This document shows positions 1 to 19,236 of a stretch of DNA of 64,000 bases, piece by piece (the stretch's first letter is position 1; the number at the start of each line of letters is the position of its first letter). The position numbers and the translations under genes were made by a program. The notes below the pieces were generated by a model. It was not told the DNA's origin. It worked only from the letters and a program-made list of their open reading frames with translations, and made no database searches. The DNA comes from Ridgeia piscesae. Taxonomy: Eukaryota > Annelida > Polychaeta > Sabellida > Siboglinidae. Location of the stretch: positions 1 through 64,000 of the forward strand of contig JAODUO010001060.1 in NCBI GenBank assembly GCA_025642075.2, given 5' to 3'.

Positions 1-1235
1 TTTATTTTACAGTTGTTACTTTTAACAATGATATAAATCAATTTTGCAATTTCACGTAAAGGATCTCAAGAGGATTTACAATTTTAAATAGATTCAGATA
101 TAATAATTTTATATATTCCCAATATGATAATATTTTAAACAGATGCCACACCTTTGAACTTCCGTATGTTTCAGATGCTCAGTGTTTTGATAGGATATGA
201 ATGCTAAAGTAGTTTGAATACAGGACTGTAATATTTTTATAATCTTATGGATAAACATGATTGACGTTTTGATTTGATTTCATAATGGTTGATATGGAGA
301 TTCTACAGAGGCATTTAGATATTGCATACATTTATTTGTGAACAACATTTTGACCATTAATTCCCATCGTTTTGTATGGTGATACAAGTGGTTCTGAGTC
401 ACTAAAGCCAGCAGTATAGCCATATCCCAAGCCAGACAGATTGGCTGCATCAGTGATATTTGTATTTGTTTCACAGTCAGTTTACTATTTTTCCTGTGCT
501 GTTTAGACTGCTACTGGCAATCTTCTCCATAAAGCTACTATTACACGGTGGCACAGCAGATGTCCTGCATAGCTGTCACTCTCTGGTGTGTGTCCCCCTA
601 AGTGGTGTCCTCTATAACTCTTCGGGAGATCGTCACAGATATGTCAGAGTCGCCAACCTTCATCTCAATTCATGCTGTCTTTGGTTTTTCTTACCCAAAT
701 GTCTTCAAACTGCCTCTTTTTCTGCAAGCCAACTCACTGTCCACAGATTGACGCCATTTCCCAGTCTACACTTTGAATCTGTTTAGACATGTGATGTATG
801 ATGGCTGATTTAGAATTCTCGTTTCTGGTATTTTTCCGCTCTCCTGCAGATGTAGCATCTGCTGGCCTAGCTATCTCTGCATCATCTGTGTGTCCTCAGA
901 TGCTGGCTCCCACAGCTCATCTGCTGTCTTCTTTGTGGTGTTGTGCTCTTACTTTTGTTTCTCCTTCCTTGTACCGTTGCGATAGTGGATAATCACATCC
1001 CGTTACAACTTCCCTGACGTGTCCCTTTCATCTGGTTGACCGTCCTCCTCTGTCACAAGTATTTTTCATCTTCCCAGGTAATAGATACAAATAGTCTTCA
1101 TCATTAACTGTAGCATGGCTGAATGCTTCCCAGATATGTTAAGAGGTTGACTGACAGGCCTGCCAAGGAGTAAAATGTAAAGTGCTCTTAGTGCTGTGGA
1201 CTTCACTCTTTATCTTTATCGTTAATTCACACAAT
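1..1235. other. No supported gene
   Basis: AT-rich stretch up to about 500, then a slightly more GC-balanced stretch. Short open frames exist on both strands, but none shows a recognisable motif, a consistent codon pattern or convincing splice sites. The minus strand here lies just downstream of the candidate last PRUNE exon, so part may be 3' untranslated sequence of that gene. No clear AATAAA was located on that strand close to the stop codon. Confidence 0.5.
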
Positions 1236-1448
1236 TTACAATACATCAACAGGTGGCAGCACTGCCCTGTGCACTGCTGTTTCATTCTCCTGTCTCCACA
1301 GATGACCAATGTCCATACCTCTCAAGCCATCCATTGGTTGGGCAGAGTTCATCTCCACTCCTTCCTTCAGACTGGGTTCTTTCCCATTGCTCCCACTTCC
1401 TACTTCTTCCTCGCTTGCTCCCGGGGCTCTTTCTGGGTGCACATATTC
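1236..1448 (-). CDS. Candidate terminal exon of the PRUNE-like gene
   Basis: On the minus strand a strong acceptor (TGTCCCTCCAG, then GAATATGTGC) opens a 71-codon frame ending in TAA at 1236. The peptide is acidic and Ser/Glu/Gly-rich (begins EYVHPERAPGASEEEVG) and looks like a disordered tail. It starts in phase 0, which matches the phase in which the last confident PRUNE exon (10498) ends. No other convincing minus-strand exon was found in the 9 kb between. An alternative is an internal exon ending at a GTATGG donor near 1318. The acceptor is also the repeated element of the adjacent 81-bp array. Assignment to PRUNE is inferred from strand, order and phase, not from homology. Confidence 0.4.
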   Translation of the reverse strand, partial: EYVHPERAPGASEEEVGSGSNGKEPSLKEGVEMNSAQPMDGLRGMDIGHLWRQENETAVHRAVLPPVDVL

Positions 1449-4400
1449 CTGGAGGGACACACATGAACACGGTGGAGTCACTTCACGGTAACACAAACAA
1501 ACACAACATTACACAGCACGCACATATTCCTGGAGGGACACACATGAACACGGTGGAGTCACTTCATGGTAACACAAACAAACACAATATTACACAACAC
1601 GCACATATTCCTGGAGGGACACACATGAACACGGTGGAGTCACTTCACGGTAACACAAACAAACACAATATTACACAACATGCACATATTCCTGCAGGGA
1701 CACACATGAACACGGTGGAGTCACTTCACGGTAACACAAACAAACACAACATTACACAACACGCACATATTCCTGGAGGGACACACATGAACATGGTGGA
1801 GTCACTTCACGGTAACACAAACAAACACAATATTACACAACACGCACATATTCCTGGAGGGATACACATGAACATGGTGGAGTCACTTCATGGTAACACA
1901 AACAAACACAACATTACACAACACGCACATATTCCTGGAGGGACACACATGAACACGGTGGAGTCATTTCATGGTAACACAAACAAACACAACATTACAC
2001 AACACGCACATATTCCTGGAGGGACACACATGAACACGGTGGAGTCATTTCATGGTAACACAAACAAACACAATATTACACAATACGCACATATTCCTGC
2101 AGGGACACACATGAACACGGTGGAGTCACTTCACGGTAACACAAACAAACACAATATTACACAACACGCACATATTCCTGGAGGGACACACATGAACACG
2201 GTGGAGTCATTTCATGGTAACACAAACAAACACAATATTACACAACACGCACATATTCCTGGAGGGACACACATGAACACGGTGGAGTCATTTCATGGTA
2301 ACACAAACAAACACAACATTACACAACACGCACATATTCCTGGAGGGACACACATGAACACAGTGGAGTCATTTCATGGTAACACAAACAAACACAATAT
2401 TACACAACACGCACATATTCCTGGAGGGACACACATGAACATGGTGGAGTCACTTCACGGTAACACAAACAAACACAATATTACACAACACGCACATATT
2501 CCTGGAGGGACACACATGAACATGGTGGAGTCACTTCACGGTAACACAAACAAACACAACATTACACAACACGCACATATTCCTGGAGGGACACACATGA
2601 ACACGGTGGAGTCACTTCACGGTAACACAAACAAACACAACATTACACAACACGCACATATTCCTGCAGGGACACACATGAACACGGTGGAGTCACTTCA
2701 TGGTAACACAAACAAACACAATATTACACAACACGCACATATTCCTGGAGGGACACACATGAACATGGTGGAGTCACTTCATGGTAACACAAACAAACAC
2801 AATATTACACAACACGCACATATTCCTGCAGGGACACACATGAACACGGTGGAGTCACTTCATGGTAACACAAACAAACACAATATTACACAACACGCAC
2901 ATATTCCTGGAGGGACACACATTAACATGGTGGAGTCACTTCATGGTAACACAAACAAACACAACATTACACAACACGCACATATTCCTGGAGGGACACA
3001 CATGAACACGGTGGAGTCACTTCACGGTAACACAAACAAACACAACATTACACAACACGCACATATTCCTGGAGGGACACACATGAACACGGTGGAGTCA
3101 CTTCACGGTAACACAAACAAACACAACATTACACAACACGCACATATTCCTGGAGGGACACACATGAACACGGTGGAGTCACTTCACGGTAACACAAACA
3201 AACACAACATTACACAACACGCACATATTCCTGGAGGGACACACATGAACACGGTGGAGTCACTTCACGGTAACACAAACAAACACAACATTACACAACA
3301 CGCACATATTCCTGGAGGGACACACATGAACACGGTGGAGTAATTTCACGGTAACACAAACAAACACAACATTACACAACACGCACATATTCCTGGAGGG
3401 ACACACATGAACACGGTGGAGTCACTTCACGGTAACACAAACAAACACAACATTACACAACACGCACATATTCCTGGAGGGACACACATGAACACGGTGG
3501 AGTCACTTCACGGTAACACAAACAAACACAATATTACACAACACGCACATATTCCTGGAGGGACACACATGAACACGGTGGAGTCACTTCACGGTAACAC
3601 AAACAAACACAACATTACACAACACGCACATATTCCTGGAGGGACACACATGAACACGGTGGAGTCACTTCACGGTAACACAAACAAACACAATATTACC
3701 CAACACGCACATATTCCTGGAGGGACACACATGAACACGGTGGAGTCATTTCATGGTAACACAAACAAACACAACATTACACAACACGCACATATTCCTG
3801 GAGGGACACACATGAACACGGTGGAGTCACTTCACGGTAACACAAACAAACACAACATTACACAACACGCACATATTCCTGGAGGGACACACATGAACAC
3901 GGTGGAGTCATTTCACGGTAACACAAACAAACACAACATTACACAACACGCACATATTCCTGGAGGGACACACATGAACACGGTGGAGTCACTTCACGGT
4001 AACACAAACAAACACAACATTACACAACACGCACATATTCCTGGAGGGACACACATGAACACGGTGGAGTCACTTCACGGTAACACAAACAAACACAACA
4101 TTACACAACACGCACATATTCCTGGAGGGACACACATGAACACGGTGGAGTCACTTCACGGTAACACAAACAAACACAACATTACACAACACGCACATAT
4201 TCCTGCAGGGACACACATGAACAGGTGGAGTCACTTCACGGTAACACAAACAAACACAACATTACACAACACGCACATATTCCTGCAGGGACACACATGA
4301 ACATGGTGGAGTCACTTCACGGTAACACAAACAAACACAACATTACACAACACGCACATATTCCTGCAGGGACACACATGAACACGGTGGAGTCACTTCA

Positions 4401-4846
4401 TGGTAACACAAACAAACACAACATTACACAACACGCACATATTCCTGGAGGGACACACATGAACACGGTGGAGTCACATCACGGTAACACAAACAAACAC
4501 AATATTACACAACACGCACATATTCCTGGAGGGACACACATGAACACGGTGGAGTCACATCACGGTAACACAAACAAACACAACATTACACAACACGCAC
4601 ATATTCCTGGAGGGACACACATGAACATGGTGGAGTCACTTCACGGTAACACAAACAAACACAATATTACACAACACGCACATATTCCTGCAGGGACACA
4701 CATGAACACGGTGGAGTCACTTCATGGTAACACAAACAAACACAATATTACACAACATGCACATATTCCTGGAGGGACACACATGAACACGGTGGAGTCA
4801 CTTCATGGTAACACAAACAAACACAATATTACACAATACATCACAC
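1441..4846. repeat. 81-bp minisatellite, 42 units
   Basis: The core ACATATTCCTGGAGGG recurs from 1441 to 4761. The distance, 3320, equals 41 x 81 minus one, and the missing base is a single-nucleotide deletion near 4224. No other length change occurs in 42 units. Variation is confined to a few sites, mostly C/T (CAC/CAT, AAC/AAT, ACG/ATG) plus GGA/GCA, and is shared among units, as expected from recent unequal exchange. Because 81 is divisible by three, one plus-strand frame stays open for hundreds of codons. It is broken by TAA near 3341 and by the deletion, and is not judged a gene. Read on the minus strand, every unit carries a splice-acceptor-like CCCTCCAG. Confidence 0.97.
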
Positions 4847-4880
4847 AGCTTGCCACTCTGATGCCAGGACTGACACAGAT

Positions 4881-6437
4881 CTGCCACTCCCTGAGGGTAC
4901 AACTTCCATTCCCTGTGGCAAAACTGCCACTCCCTGAGGGTACAACTTCCATTCCCTGAGGCAAAACTGCCACTCCCTGAGGGTACAACTTCCATTCCCT
5001 GTGGCAAAACTGCCACTCCCTGAGGGTACAACTTCCATTCCCTGTGGCAAAACTGCCACTCCCTGAGGGTACAACTTCCATTCCCTGTGACAAAACTGCC
5101 ACTCCCTGAGGGTACAACTTCCATTCCCTGTGACAAAACTGCCACTCCCTGAGGGTACAACTTCCATTCCCTGTGACAAAACTGCCACTCCCTGAGGGTA
5201 CAACTTCCATTCCCTGTGACAAAACTGCCACTCCCTGAGGGTACAACTTCCATTCCCTGTGGCAAAACTGCCACTCCCTGAGGGTACAACTTCCATTCCC
5301 TGTGACAAAACTGCCACTCCCTGAGGGTACAACTTCCATTCCCTGTGACAAAACTGCCACTCCCTGAGGGTACAACTTCCATTCCCTGTGACAAAACTGC
5401 CACTCCCTGAGGGTACAACTTCCATTCCCTGTGACAAAACTGCCACTCCCTGAGGGTACAACTTCCATTCCCTGTGACAAAACTGTCACTCCCTGAGGGT
5501 ACAACTTCCATTCCCTGTGACAAAACTGCCACTCCCTGAGGGTACAACTTCCATTCCCTGTGACAAAACTGCCACTCCCTGAGGGTACAACTTCCATTCC
5601 CTGTGACAAAACTGCCACTCCCTGAGGGTACAACTTCCATTCCCTGTGGCAAAACTGCCACTCCCTGAGGGTACAACTTCCATTCCCTGTGGCAAAACTG
5701 CCACTCCCTGAGGGTACAACTTCCATTCCCTGAGGCAAAACTGCCACTCCCTGAGGGTACAACTTCCATTCCCTGTGGCAAAACTGCCACTCCCTGAGGG
5801 TACAACTTCCATTCCCTGTGACAAAACTGCCACTCCCTGAGGGTACAACTTCCATTCCCTGTGACAAAACTGCCACTCCCTGAGTGTACAACTTCCATTC
5901 CCTGTGACAAAACTGCCACTCCCTGAGGGTACAACTTCCATTCCCTGTGACAAAACTGCCACTCCCTGAGGGTACAACTTCCATTCCCTGTGACAAAACT
6001 GCCACTCCCTGAGGGTACAACTTCCATTCCCTGTGGCAAAACTGCCACTCCCTGAGGGTACAACTTCCATTCCCTGTGACAAAACTGCCACTCCCTGAGG
6101 GTACAACTTCCATTCCCTGTGACAAAACTGCCACTCCCTGAGGGTACAACTTCCATTCCCTGTGACAAAACTGCCACTCCCTGAGGGTACAACTTCCATT
6201 CCCTGTGACAAAACTGTCACTCCCTGAGGGTACAACTTCCATTCCCTGTGACAAAACTGCCACTCCCTGAGGGTACAACTTCCATTCCCTGTGACAAAAC
6301 TGCCACTCCCTGAGGGTACAACTTCCATTCCCTGTGACAAAACTGCCACTCCCTGGGGGTACAACTTCCATTCCCTGTGGCAAAACTGCCACTCCCTGAG
6401 GGTACAACTTCCATTCCCTGTGACAAAACTGCCACTC
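4881..6437. repeat. 43-bp minisatellite, 36 units
   Basis: CTGCCACTCCCTGAGGG recurs from 4881 to 6429, exactly 36 x 43 bp with no indel. Each 43-mer is two related half units, CTGCCACTCCCTGAGGGTAC and CTTCCATTCCCTGTGAC, of about 22 and 21 bp, so the array is a dimeric higher-order repeat. The main variable site is GTGACAAAA versus GTGGCAAAA or GAGGCAAAA. Since 43 is not a multiple of three, all three minus-strand frames translate into the same 43-residue pattern. The long open frames there are artefacts of the repeat. Confidence 0.97.
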
Positions 6438-6700
6438 CCTAAGGACACAAAGTTTGCCACTCCATAAAGGCAAAATGATCCCTCCCTGAGGGCAAGTGCC
6501 ATTCCCTAAGGGCACAATTACCACTCCCTAAGGGCATAACTGCCAATCCCTAGGGCACAATTGCCACTCCCTAAGGGCATAACTGCCACTCCATGAAGGC
6601 TCAATTGTCACTCACACTGCCCACAATTGCCACTACATAGGAGCCAAATTGTCATTCCCTAATGACACAATTGCCACTCATTAAGGCCAAAACGTATCAC
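6438..6700. repeat. Degenerate ~20-22-bp monomers flanking the 43-bp array
   Basis: Variants of TGCCACTCCCTAAGGGCA alternate at about 20-22 bp and decay with distance from the 43-mer array, fading out near 6700. They match the half unit of the array and probably represent the older monomeric state. Confidence 0.85.
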
Positions 6701-9680
6701 AAATCATGCCACACTGTGAGGCCATAATTAGTACTTTTAATTACATCTCCACAATGTCACAAACACTACCTTCTCTAGCCACAGTCTTCACTTATTCTGG
6801 TTACAGCAGTGACCCCCGCCGAGGGCTCTTAGGTCATCACTTCCTGTGTCGGCCTCTCAGTACATCATGTGACTAACAAGATGATGCCATGTGTACATTT
6901 GCACCCATGTCATCAATACATCTCATGGAAACAGCCACACAGTTGGCCACGATACCAAATTATAAAACTGCAACACCTCAACCTCGCAAAGATTTAGCAA
7001 CAATGATTCCTAATTCAGCACCCAGCAGGGTGTAGCAGAACAAACCAAAGCGACATTAGTCACAGCAGTGACCCTAATGATTACCTTTGGTGCAAGCGAC
7101 GGCTCAATCAATTCGCCAGCTCCTTTCATGCTACAGACCCTGAAACCACCGTGCCACTGGTATGCTCAAAAACAGTCCATCAATACAATAACTGGCATTC
7201 ACACCTGCATGTGACCAAGGCAGTGGCCAGGAATATTTTGGGTGGCTTGGAAGGATCGACTGAATGGGCCGCAGTCTCCCAGCTGTCTTGCCCCATCAAC
7301 TGTTGCAACTGCATCAGCATGCAATCAATACACTGCTGGTCTGGTGCGGGTTGCCGTGGCAACTGTGGCATACTGCACTGCTAGGAATCAGAACTTGCTG
7401 CTCGGCTGTGATGAGTCTACACTCATAGCTTTATGCAGAGACCAGTCCACCCATCATTTGGACGGGTAGAACCTGTTGTGGACGGGTAGAAATATTGGTG
7501 GATAGGTAAAAATTATAGCTATTGTCAGTTATGCATTGAAAATAGGTGTCACATGTGTTTGTGGTTTATTTCAGGTCATAAAACACATTTCAACTGACTT
7601 ATGTGAGTTAACATCCATATGTCCCCCACAGAATGTATGACTGGCAAAACGTTTATCCTGCGTAGAGCCTAAAGCCCTGTCGACACTGCACAGTCAGGTG
7701 GCTGATTACCTGTACAGTGATACTGCAAATATCTCATAAACACCCATTTACAAATATCTTAAAGATGCCCACAACATCTTGTAGGTACCTGGTGCCTGTC
7801 ATCTGTGTATCACTAGTCACTAGGGACAGTAACAATTCATCTAGAAGCCATACAGAAATGGGCTGAAAAAACCCACTATAACAATAAACATTATGATATC
7901 ATAAAAGAACACAACAAATATATTATCAAAGCCTGAAATAAATACCTTATAGAACCCTCAGATTTCGTAGCAAACATTTTGGTGAAGCCCAAAGCAAATA
8001 TGTTATGTAAACCTACAAGAAATAACTAATATACAGCATGTTAAAATAGAAAGACACTAAAAATATAACATGTTTTAATATAGTTATAGTGGCGAAAATG
8101 TGGCCAATATTTTATGGAAGCTTATTACATACATTTATCACATAAATTGAATTTATCTTAAATTGAAGCTTTCTAACTTTTATGCATTTATACAATCAGA
8201 GAAAGAACATGTGTTTTAATCAACTTGCCAATATTAAATTGCTTGAAAGTGTATATGTGCAAGAATCATATTTAATAAAATATGCATAATAATTTCCCAT
8301 GTATGATTGATATGTATATCTACAAAAAACAAGTCATTGATGGATTAAATGAGAGTAACTGTAAGTGCACAGTAAACGTACACTTGATTGAAAACAACCA
8401 TGGTTCCAACTGACTCCATTGGCTAAATAACTGCTCAATGTTACAAGTGTCTAATGCCATTGGCTTGGCAACTTGTGAATACCCCCATTTGACTAATTCT
8501 ATTGGCAAGGTAATCTCTAAATGTCACAATTACAACAGACCGATTCTGCTGGCTATGCCACCTTTTGACACAACAAGACCAACATTAGTGGTAGTGATGG
8601 CCCACCACAAGAACTGGGTACCAAAACAGAATGCATACAAAAATTAAATGGCAACATAACCCATGGGGATGATTCACAATACATGACCAGTACCTGGACC
8701 CACCTCAAATTAATCATTATAACAACCCCACCAGTGGTCCATCCTTCCACACAATCACAGGCATATTTGTGCAAAAAAAGACATTTTAGCAGTTTTGTGG
8801 CCCTAAACGGGATACTGTTTACACCAGTGTGGCCATGGGTTACCTTGGGAAAACTGACATAACCTCACAGGAAAACACCCCACCTGGACATAACCCCACT
8901 GGAAAAAAACCACTCAGACATAACCCCCACACACAGACAAAACCCCACTTGGACATCACCGCACAGACATAACCCCACTCGGATATAAACTCTCACATAT
9001 AAAGCAAATCTACTTCCACCTCACAAGGAAATGAACACTGGACACTTGCTTACACGATGGGTATTTCTGTACAAATATCTAGCAAGACAAACAGCAGGAA
9101 TTGTAGGAATTACTTACAGAACAGTTTTGTCACAATGCTTTTTTATTTTAATATATCCATTGATGGATTTCCAATATATACTATAGTATATGACTACATA
9201 TATAGTGATTAGCATTAATTATATGTTGGTTTAGCTTTACAGTGTCGTCCTTGTGATTTTTTCCTCTGACTTTATTACCTACATTCATGCAATCAATGCT
9301 CTACTTGGCCTGATCAATAAGTGCAATCAATGCTCTACCTAGCCTGATCAATAAATGCAATCAATTCCTTATTTAACCTAGTCAAAGACATTTTTTTTCA
9401 AAATACACATAATTTTATTCTATATCATGTTTTCAGTTTTATACACAACATTTGCAGTCAGGTTTTGTCCATTATTCTCCTTTGTTAGTGGACAAAGGAC
9501 AACGTTGCCAGACCCAAGGCAACATGAATGAAAGCTTAAGCAATAATTCATTGATAACAGCTGACATTAGAATTTACAAAATACATACTGACATATATAA
9601 AACTGTTGCTAAAAAGGAATTGACAGGCAAACAAATTTTGTTTAGAACTGAACATTGAAACTTTTATGCGAGTCATTTGC
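6701..9680. other. Intronic or intergenic spacer with small repeats
   Basis: No convincing coding exon seen on either strand. If 1236-1448 belongs to PRUNE this is part of its last intron. It contains a dispersed repeat (7455-7680), a poorly conserved tandem of ACATAACCCCAC-like units at about 8855-8990, and a roughly 36-bp direct repeat (GCAATCAATGCTCTAC) at about 9290-9365. A 63-codon minus-strand open frame at 7180-7371 has no recognisable motif. Confidence 0.5.
7455..7680. repeat. Dispersed repeat copy 1 (partner near 29.4 kb)
   Basis: This stretch, including GACGGGTAGAAATATT, the TTTATTTCAGGTCAT block and TGACTGGCAAAA, aligns collinearly with 29405-29650 in the same orientation, with many substitutions and small indels. 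No coding capacity is seen. It is probably an old non-autonomous element. Confidence 0.7.
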
Positions 9681-9689
9681 GTTTATGGT

Positions 9690-10235
9690 GTGTAGTGCAT
9701 GCTGTGAATGGTGTGTAGTGTGTGTACTGCATGCTGTGAATGGTGTGTAGTCTGTACTGCATGCTGTGTATGGTGTGTAGTATGTGTACTGCATGCTGTG
9801 GATGGTGTGTAGTCTGTACTGCATGCGTGTATGGTGTATAGTGTGTGTACTGCATGCTGTGAATGGTGTGTAGTATGTGTACTGCATGCTGTGAATGGTG
9901 TGTAGTCTGTGTACTGCATGCTGTGTATGGTGTATAGTGTGTGTACTGCATGCTGTGTATGGTGTGTAGTCTGTGTACTGCATGCTGTGTATGGTGTGTA
10001 GTCTGTGTACTGCATGCTGTGTATGGTGTGTAGTCTGTGTACTGCATGCTGTGTATGGTGTATAGTGTGTGTACTACATGCCACAAATGGTGTGTAGTCT
10101 GTGTACTGCATGCCAGGAATGGCATGCAGTACACAGACTACACACAATTTGCAGCATGACATGAATGGTGTGTAGTTTGTGTACTGCATGCTGTGTATGG
10201 TGTGTAGTTTTTGTACTGCATGCTGTGTATGGTTG
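9690..10235. repeat. 32-bp minisatellite (GTACTGCATGCTGTG)
   Basis: About 17 units of 32 bp, with some 30-bp variants, carry GTACTGCATGCTGTG and GGTGTGTAGT. One unit near 10120-10145 is inverted relative to the rest. The array lies about 260 bp downstream (minus sense) of the donor of PRUNE exon 7. The long minus-strand frames across it simply translate the repeat. Confidence 0.93.
10090..10145. repeat. 25-bp inverted repeat, 6-nt loop
   Basis: Perfect arms at 10090-10114 and 10121-10145 flank the loop AGGAAT, each arm containing a whole GTACTGCATGCC core. A neighbouring satellite unit has been copied in opposite orientation, giving a strong potential cruciform or RNA hairpin. Confidence 0.9.
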
Positions 10236-10497
10236 ATGGAAAGAGGCAAAAAAGACCAAGATCAGTGCCACAAGACATTTGAAAGGCATGGCTGGGCGTC
10301 ATGAAGTAAACATCTAGTCAGAACAGTGTATCAGTGAGTAATCATGGCAGTCAACCGTCTGAGAGGAAATGGCATGCGGTGTATATTTCATCATGTTACA
10401 TCAAATATTATATACAGAAATATTTTGCAACGTTCTCTCTTTGTATATAACTATAAGTAGATGTGAATATAAGTTAGATGTGAATGTCATGACTCAC

Positions 10498-16955
<6,458 letters not shown>

Positions 16956-17712
16956 CTGAAAAACAAACACAAACAACTTTTATATGTACTGAAACAAACA
17001 TGTATCCAGATAGTAAGGTCTACATAAAGGAAGATCTTAGATAACACAATATTCATTCCTCCTTAGGACCGACTGCTCAAAGTGCTTTATACTTCACTCC
17101 CTGGTGGACAGGTTCGACCAAACCCTGTCTAGACTTCTCTGGAAATATGTCAAATATGAAAAAAAGAATGCAAAGGCAGGATTTCTGAGAAAACCATTGT
17201 TTATTGACATTTTAATATCAGTCATGACAGCAAGTTGTCTGCCCCAAAATCTATATCTTTAACACAACTTTTAGTATAATGGGTAATGAAACTGCACAAA
17301 CTTTACCTACAGTATCATAGCTAATGAACTTGTACAAACTATCTACAGTATCATAAGTAATGAAATTGTAAACAAACTGTACCTACCAGTACACCCTTAG
17401 TATAACGTAGGTAAGACAGTAGATCATGTTTACTCATGATGCTTCACTTCAACAATGGCTCTCCTTAAACAGAATGCAACATTCATAAATGCACCGTCAA
17501 CCTGAAATCTGTAGTTGTTTTAAAAACTATATCTTTTTTAAATCACCAAATAATTTTTGGTGTACCTGTGTAATAATTTAATGTCTGAATGTTTCATAAT
17601 TTGTAGGACTTGGATGAAATCCATAATGAGACAAACCAGACTATGGATGAATGTTTACATACATTTTATAAGTCATACCAGGAACTATTGGGTGTTATGG
17701 TGTATCTAGCAT

Positions 17713-17970
17713 TAGCAAAGAAGCAGTGTAGACTAGATATTAGAAAATTTTCATTTTCACAAAGAACAGTAAACGAATGGAACAGATTATCAGCTGATTG
17801 TGTAGGTGCTAGCAGTGTTAATATATTTAAAAATAAAATTGACATATACCTAAGAAGGGCGGGGTATACTTAGATAGATAGGTTGGACTCTCGATAAGCC
17901 AAATGGCTTCCTAGTCCACCTGCCATCTAGAGTTGAATCTCTAGGTGGCAATCTTGTTAAATCTTGTTAA
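17713..17970 (+). mobile_element. LINE 3' end fragment
   Basis: The frame encodes LAKKQCRLDIRKFSFSQRT and NEWNRLSADCVGAS, nearly identical to the C-terminal part of the LINE at 61.8-64 kb. A stop and a 3' UTR follow (AAGCCAAATGGCTTCC), ending in a repeated AATCTTGTTA tail at about 17950-17970. The fragment is 5' truncated, as is common for LINE insertions, and sits antisense in the PRUNE 5' region. Confidence 0.85.
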
Positions 17971-18440
17971 ATCTATATCAGTGGATATCAACCATTATTG
18001 GCTGCAACCCTAATTCCAGTCACAAACCATTCCTTGGGATAAATGTAAAAAAAATATTTACCGGTGTGGTAAGTGTAAAATAAGTAAATGAATAATCAGA
18101 ACATGTATAAGTGAAACATACTTGCTGAACACCATTCATTGGTGTATCAAAGGTCAGGGTTAAAAATAAGATTGTGGATGGAATTTTGAAGATTGTGTTG
18201 ATTAAAATTTCTCCAACATTCTGCATAATTTATAATTCAGCTTACCTGCACCTGGTACATGAAATTAAGGAAACATTGGATAAACATTTAATTGATAATC
18301 AGAACTTTTAGCGACCCACTCAAAATGGTTATGCAACCAAATGTTGGACTGTGACCCAAGGGTTTAGAACAGCTGATCAACATAAACATTACAAGTTGAA
18401 TGCCGTAGGTTGGGTATGAATTTGGTGTGATTCTGTTTAC

Positions 18441-18441
18441 C

Positions 18442-18479
<38 letters not shown>

Positions 18480-18481
18480 GT
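18441..18481. repeat. TA dinucleotide run
   Basis: Nearly pure TA repeats of about 40 bp. Confidence 0.9.
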
Positions 18482-19159
18482 AATTTTTTATTAGGAGCTG
18501 GAGTAACCAGGAGCCAGTGAAATTCACCAATATATTTATAATAAAAAATGTATAGTGCAAATGCAGGCAATTTATATTATATTACGTTTCACTATAAATT
18601 ATTTGTGGTAATGAGGACAATCTGACAAACCTTTACTGGTGTATGTGGCAGCTAAAGCAGCTATCTGATTTGGATTTATTCACATGACAAACTATTAGTA
18701 TAGATTGATTTGGTGCCAGGTCTACTATTCGAATGGTCATAACAGACCATGAAAATTAATCATCTTATCATAATTGAATCCATTATCACTGGACAGATCT
18801 CCAGTTCCATTGTCTAGTGACATGGGAGACATGGGGATTCAGCATATGCATAATCACTTTCCCTGTCTCACTTAAACATTGCACATCTGGCACTGTATAT
18901 TCCAGGGGGGAGAGACATATTGGGCCAGGGGTATGTGTAGTTCTAATTACTGTCACCAATTTCCAATTATATAATTTTACAATATCTAATATATACAATG
19001 ATATTAATTTATCAGAGTGAAACACAGAACTGCTGCTTACTGAGCAATTGACTAATATTTCATGTTTTGCTAGATGTCAAGTCTTGCAAGTCATTGTACT
19101 ACCCAGTATGCTACTTCAAACTTGCTTTAGCTGATCATCTCTATCATCTCTGTAAAGCT

Positions 19160-19236
19160 GGATACTGAGTGGAGTCGAACTATACAACCATAGCAACTGA
19201 CTTTGCCAGTTGCTACTGCATCAGCTATGGGAATAA
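19160..19236 (-). mobile_element. tRNA-like SINE head (candidate)
   Basis: The minus strand shows a B-box-like TAGTTCGACTCC preceded by an A-box-like TAGCTGATGCAGTAGC at tRNA-like spacing. No complete cloverleaf is apparent, so it is read as a decayed SINE. Confidence 0.35.

Noticed and set aside
1253..4959. Plus-strand open frames of up to 696 codons (repeated HIPGGTHMNTVESLHGNT)
   Set aside because: The 81-bp unit is divisible by three and lacks stops in one frame. One unit has a TAA and another a frame-breaking deletion, and no start region or domain supports a real protein.
4798..6524. Long minus-strand frames repeating GSCTLREWQFCHREWKLYPQ
   Set aside because: A 43-bp unit without stops reads open in all three frames with the same 43-residue period; this is a repeat artefact.
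7180..7371. 63-codon minus-strand frame as a PRUNE exon
   Set aside because: No splice sites of matching phase and no similarity to PRUNE were seen.
9642..10249. HTIHSMQY repeat frames on the minus strand
   Set aside because: Translation of the 32-bp satellite in several frames.
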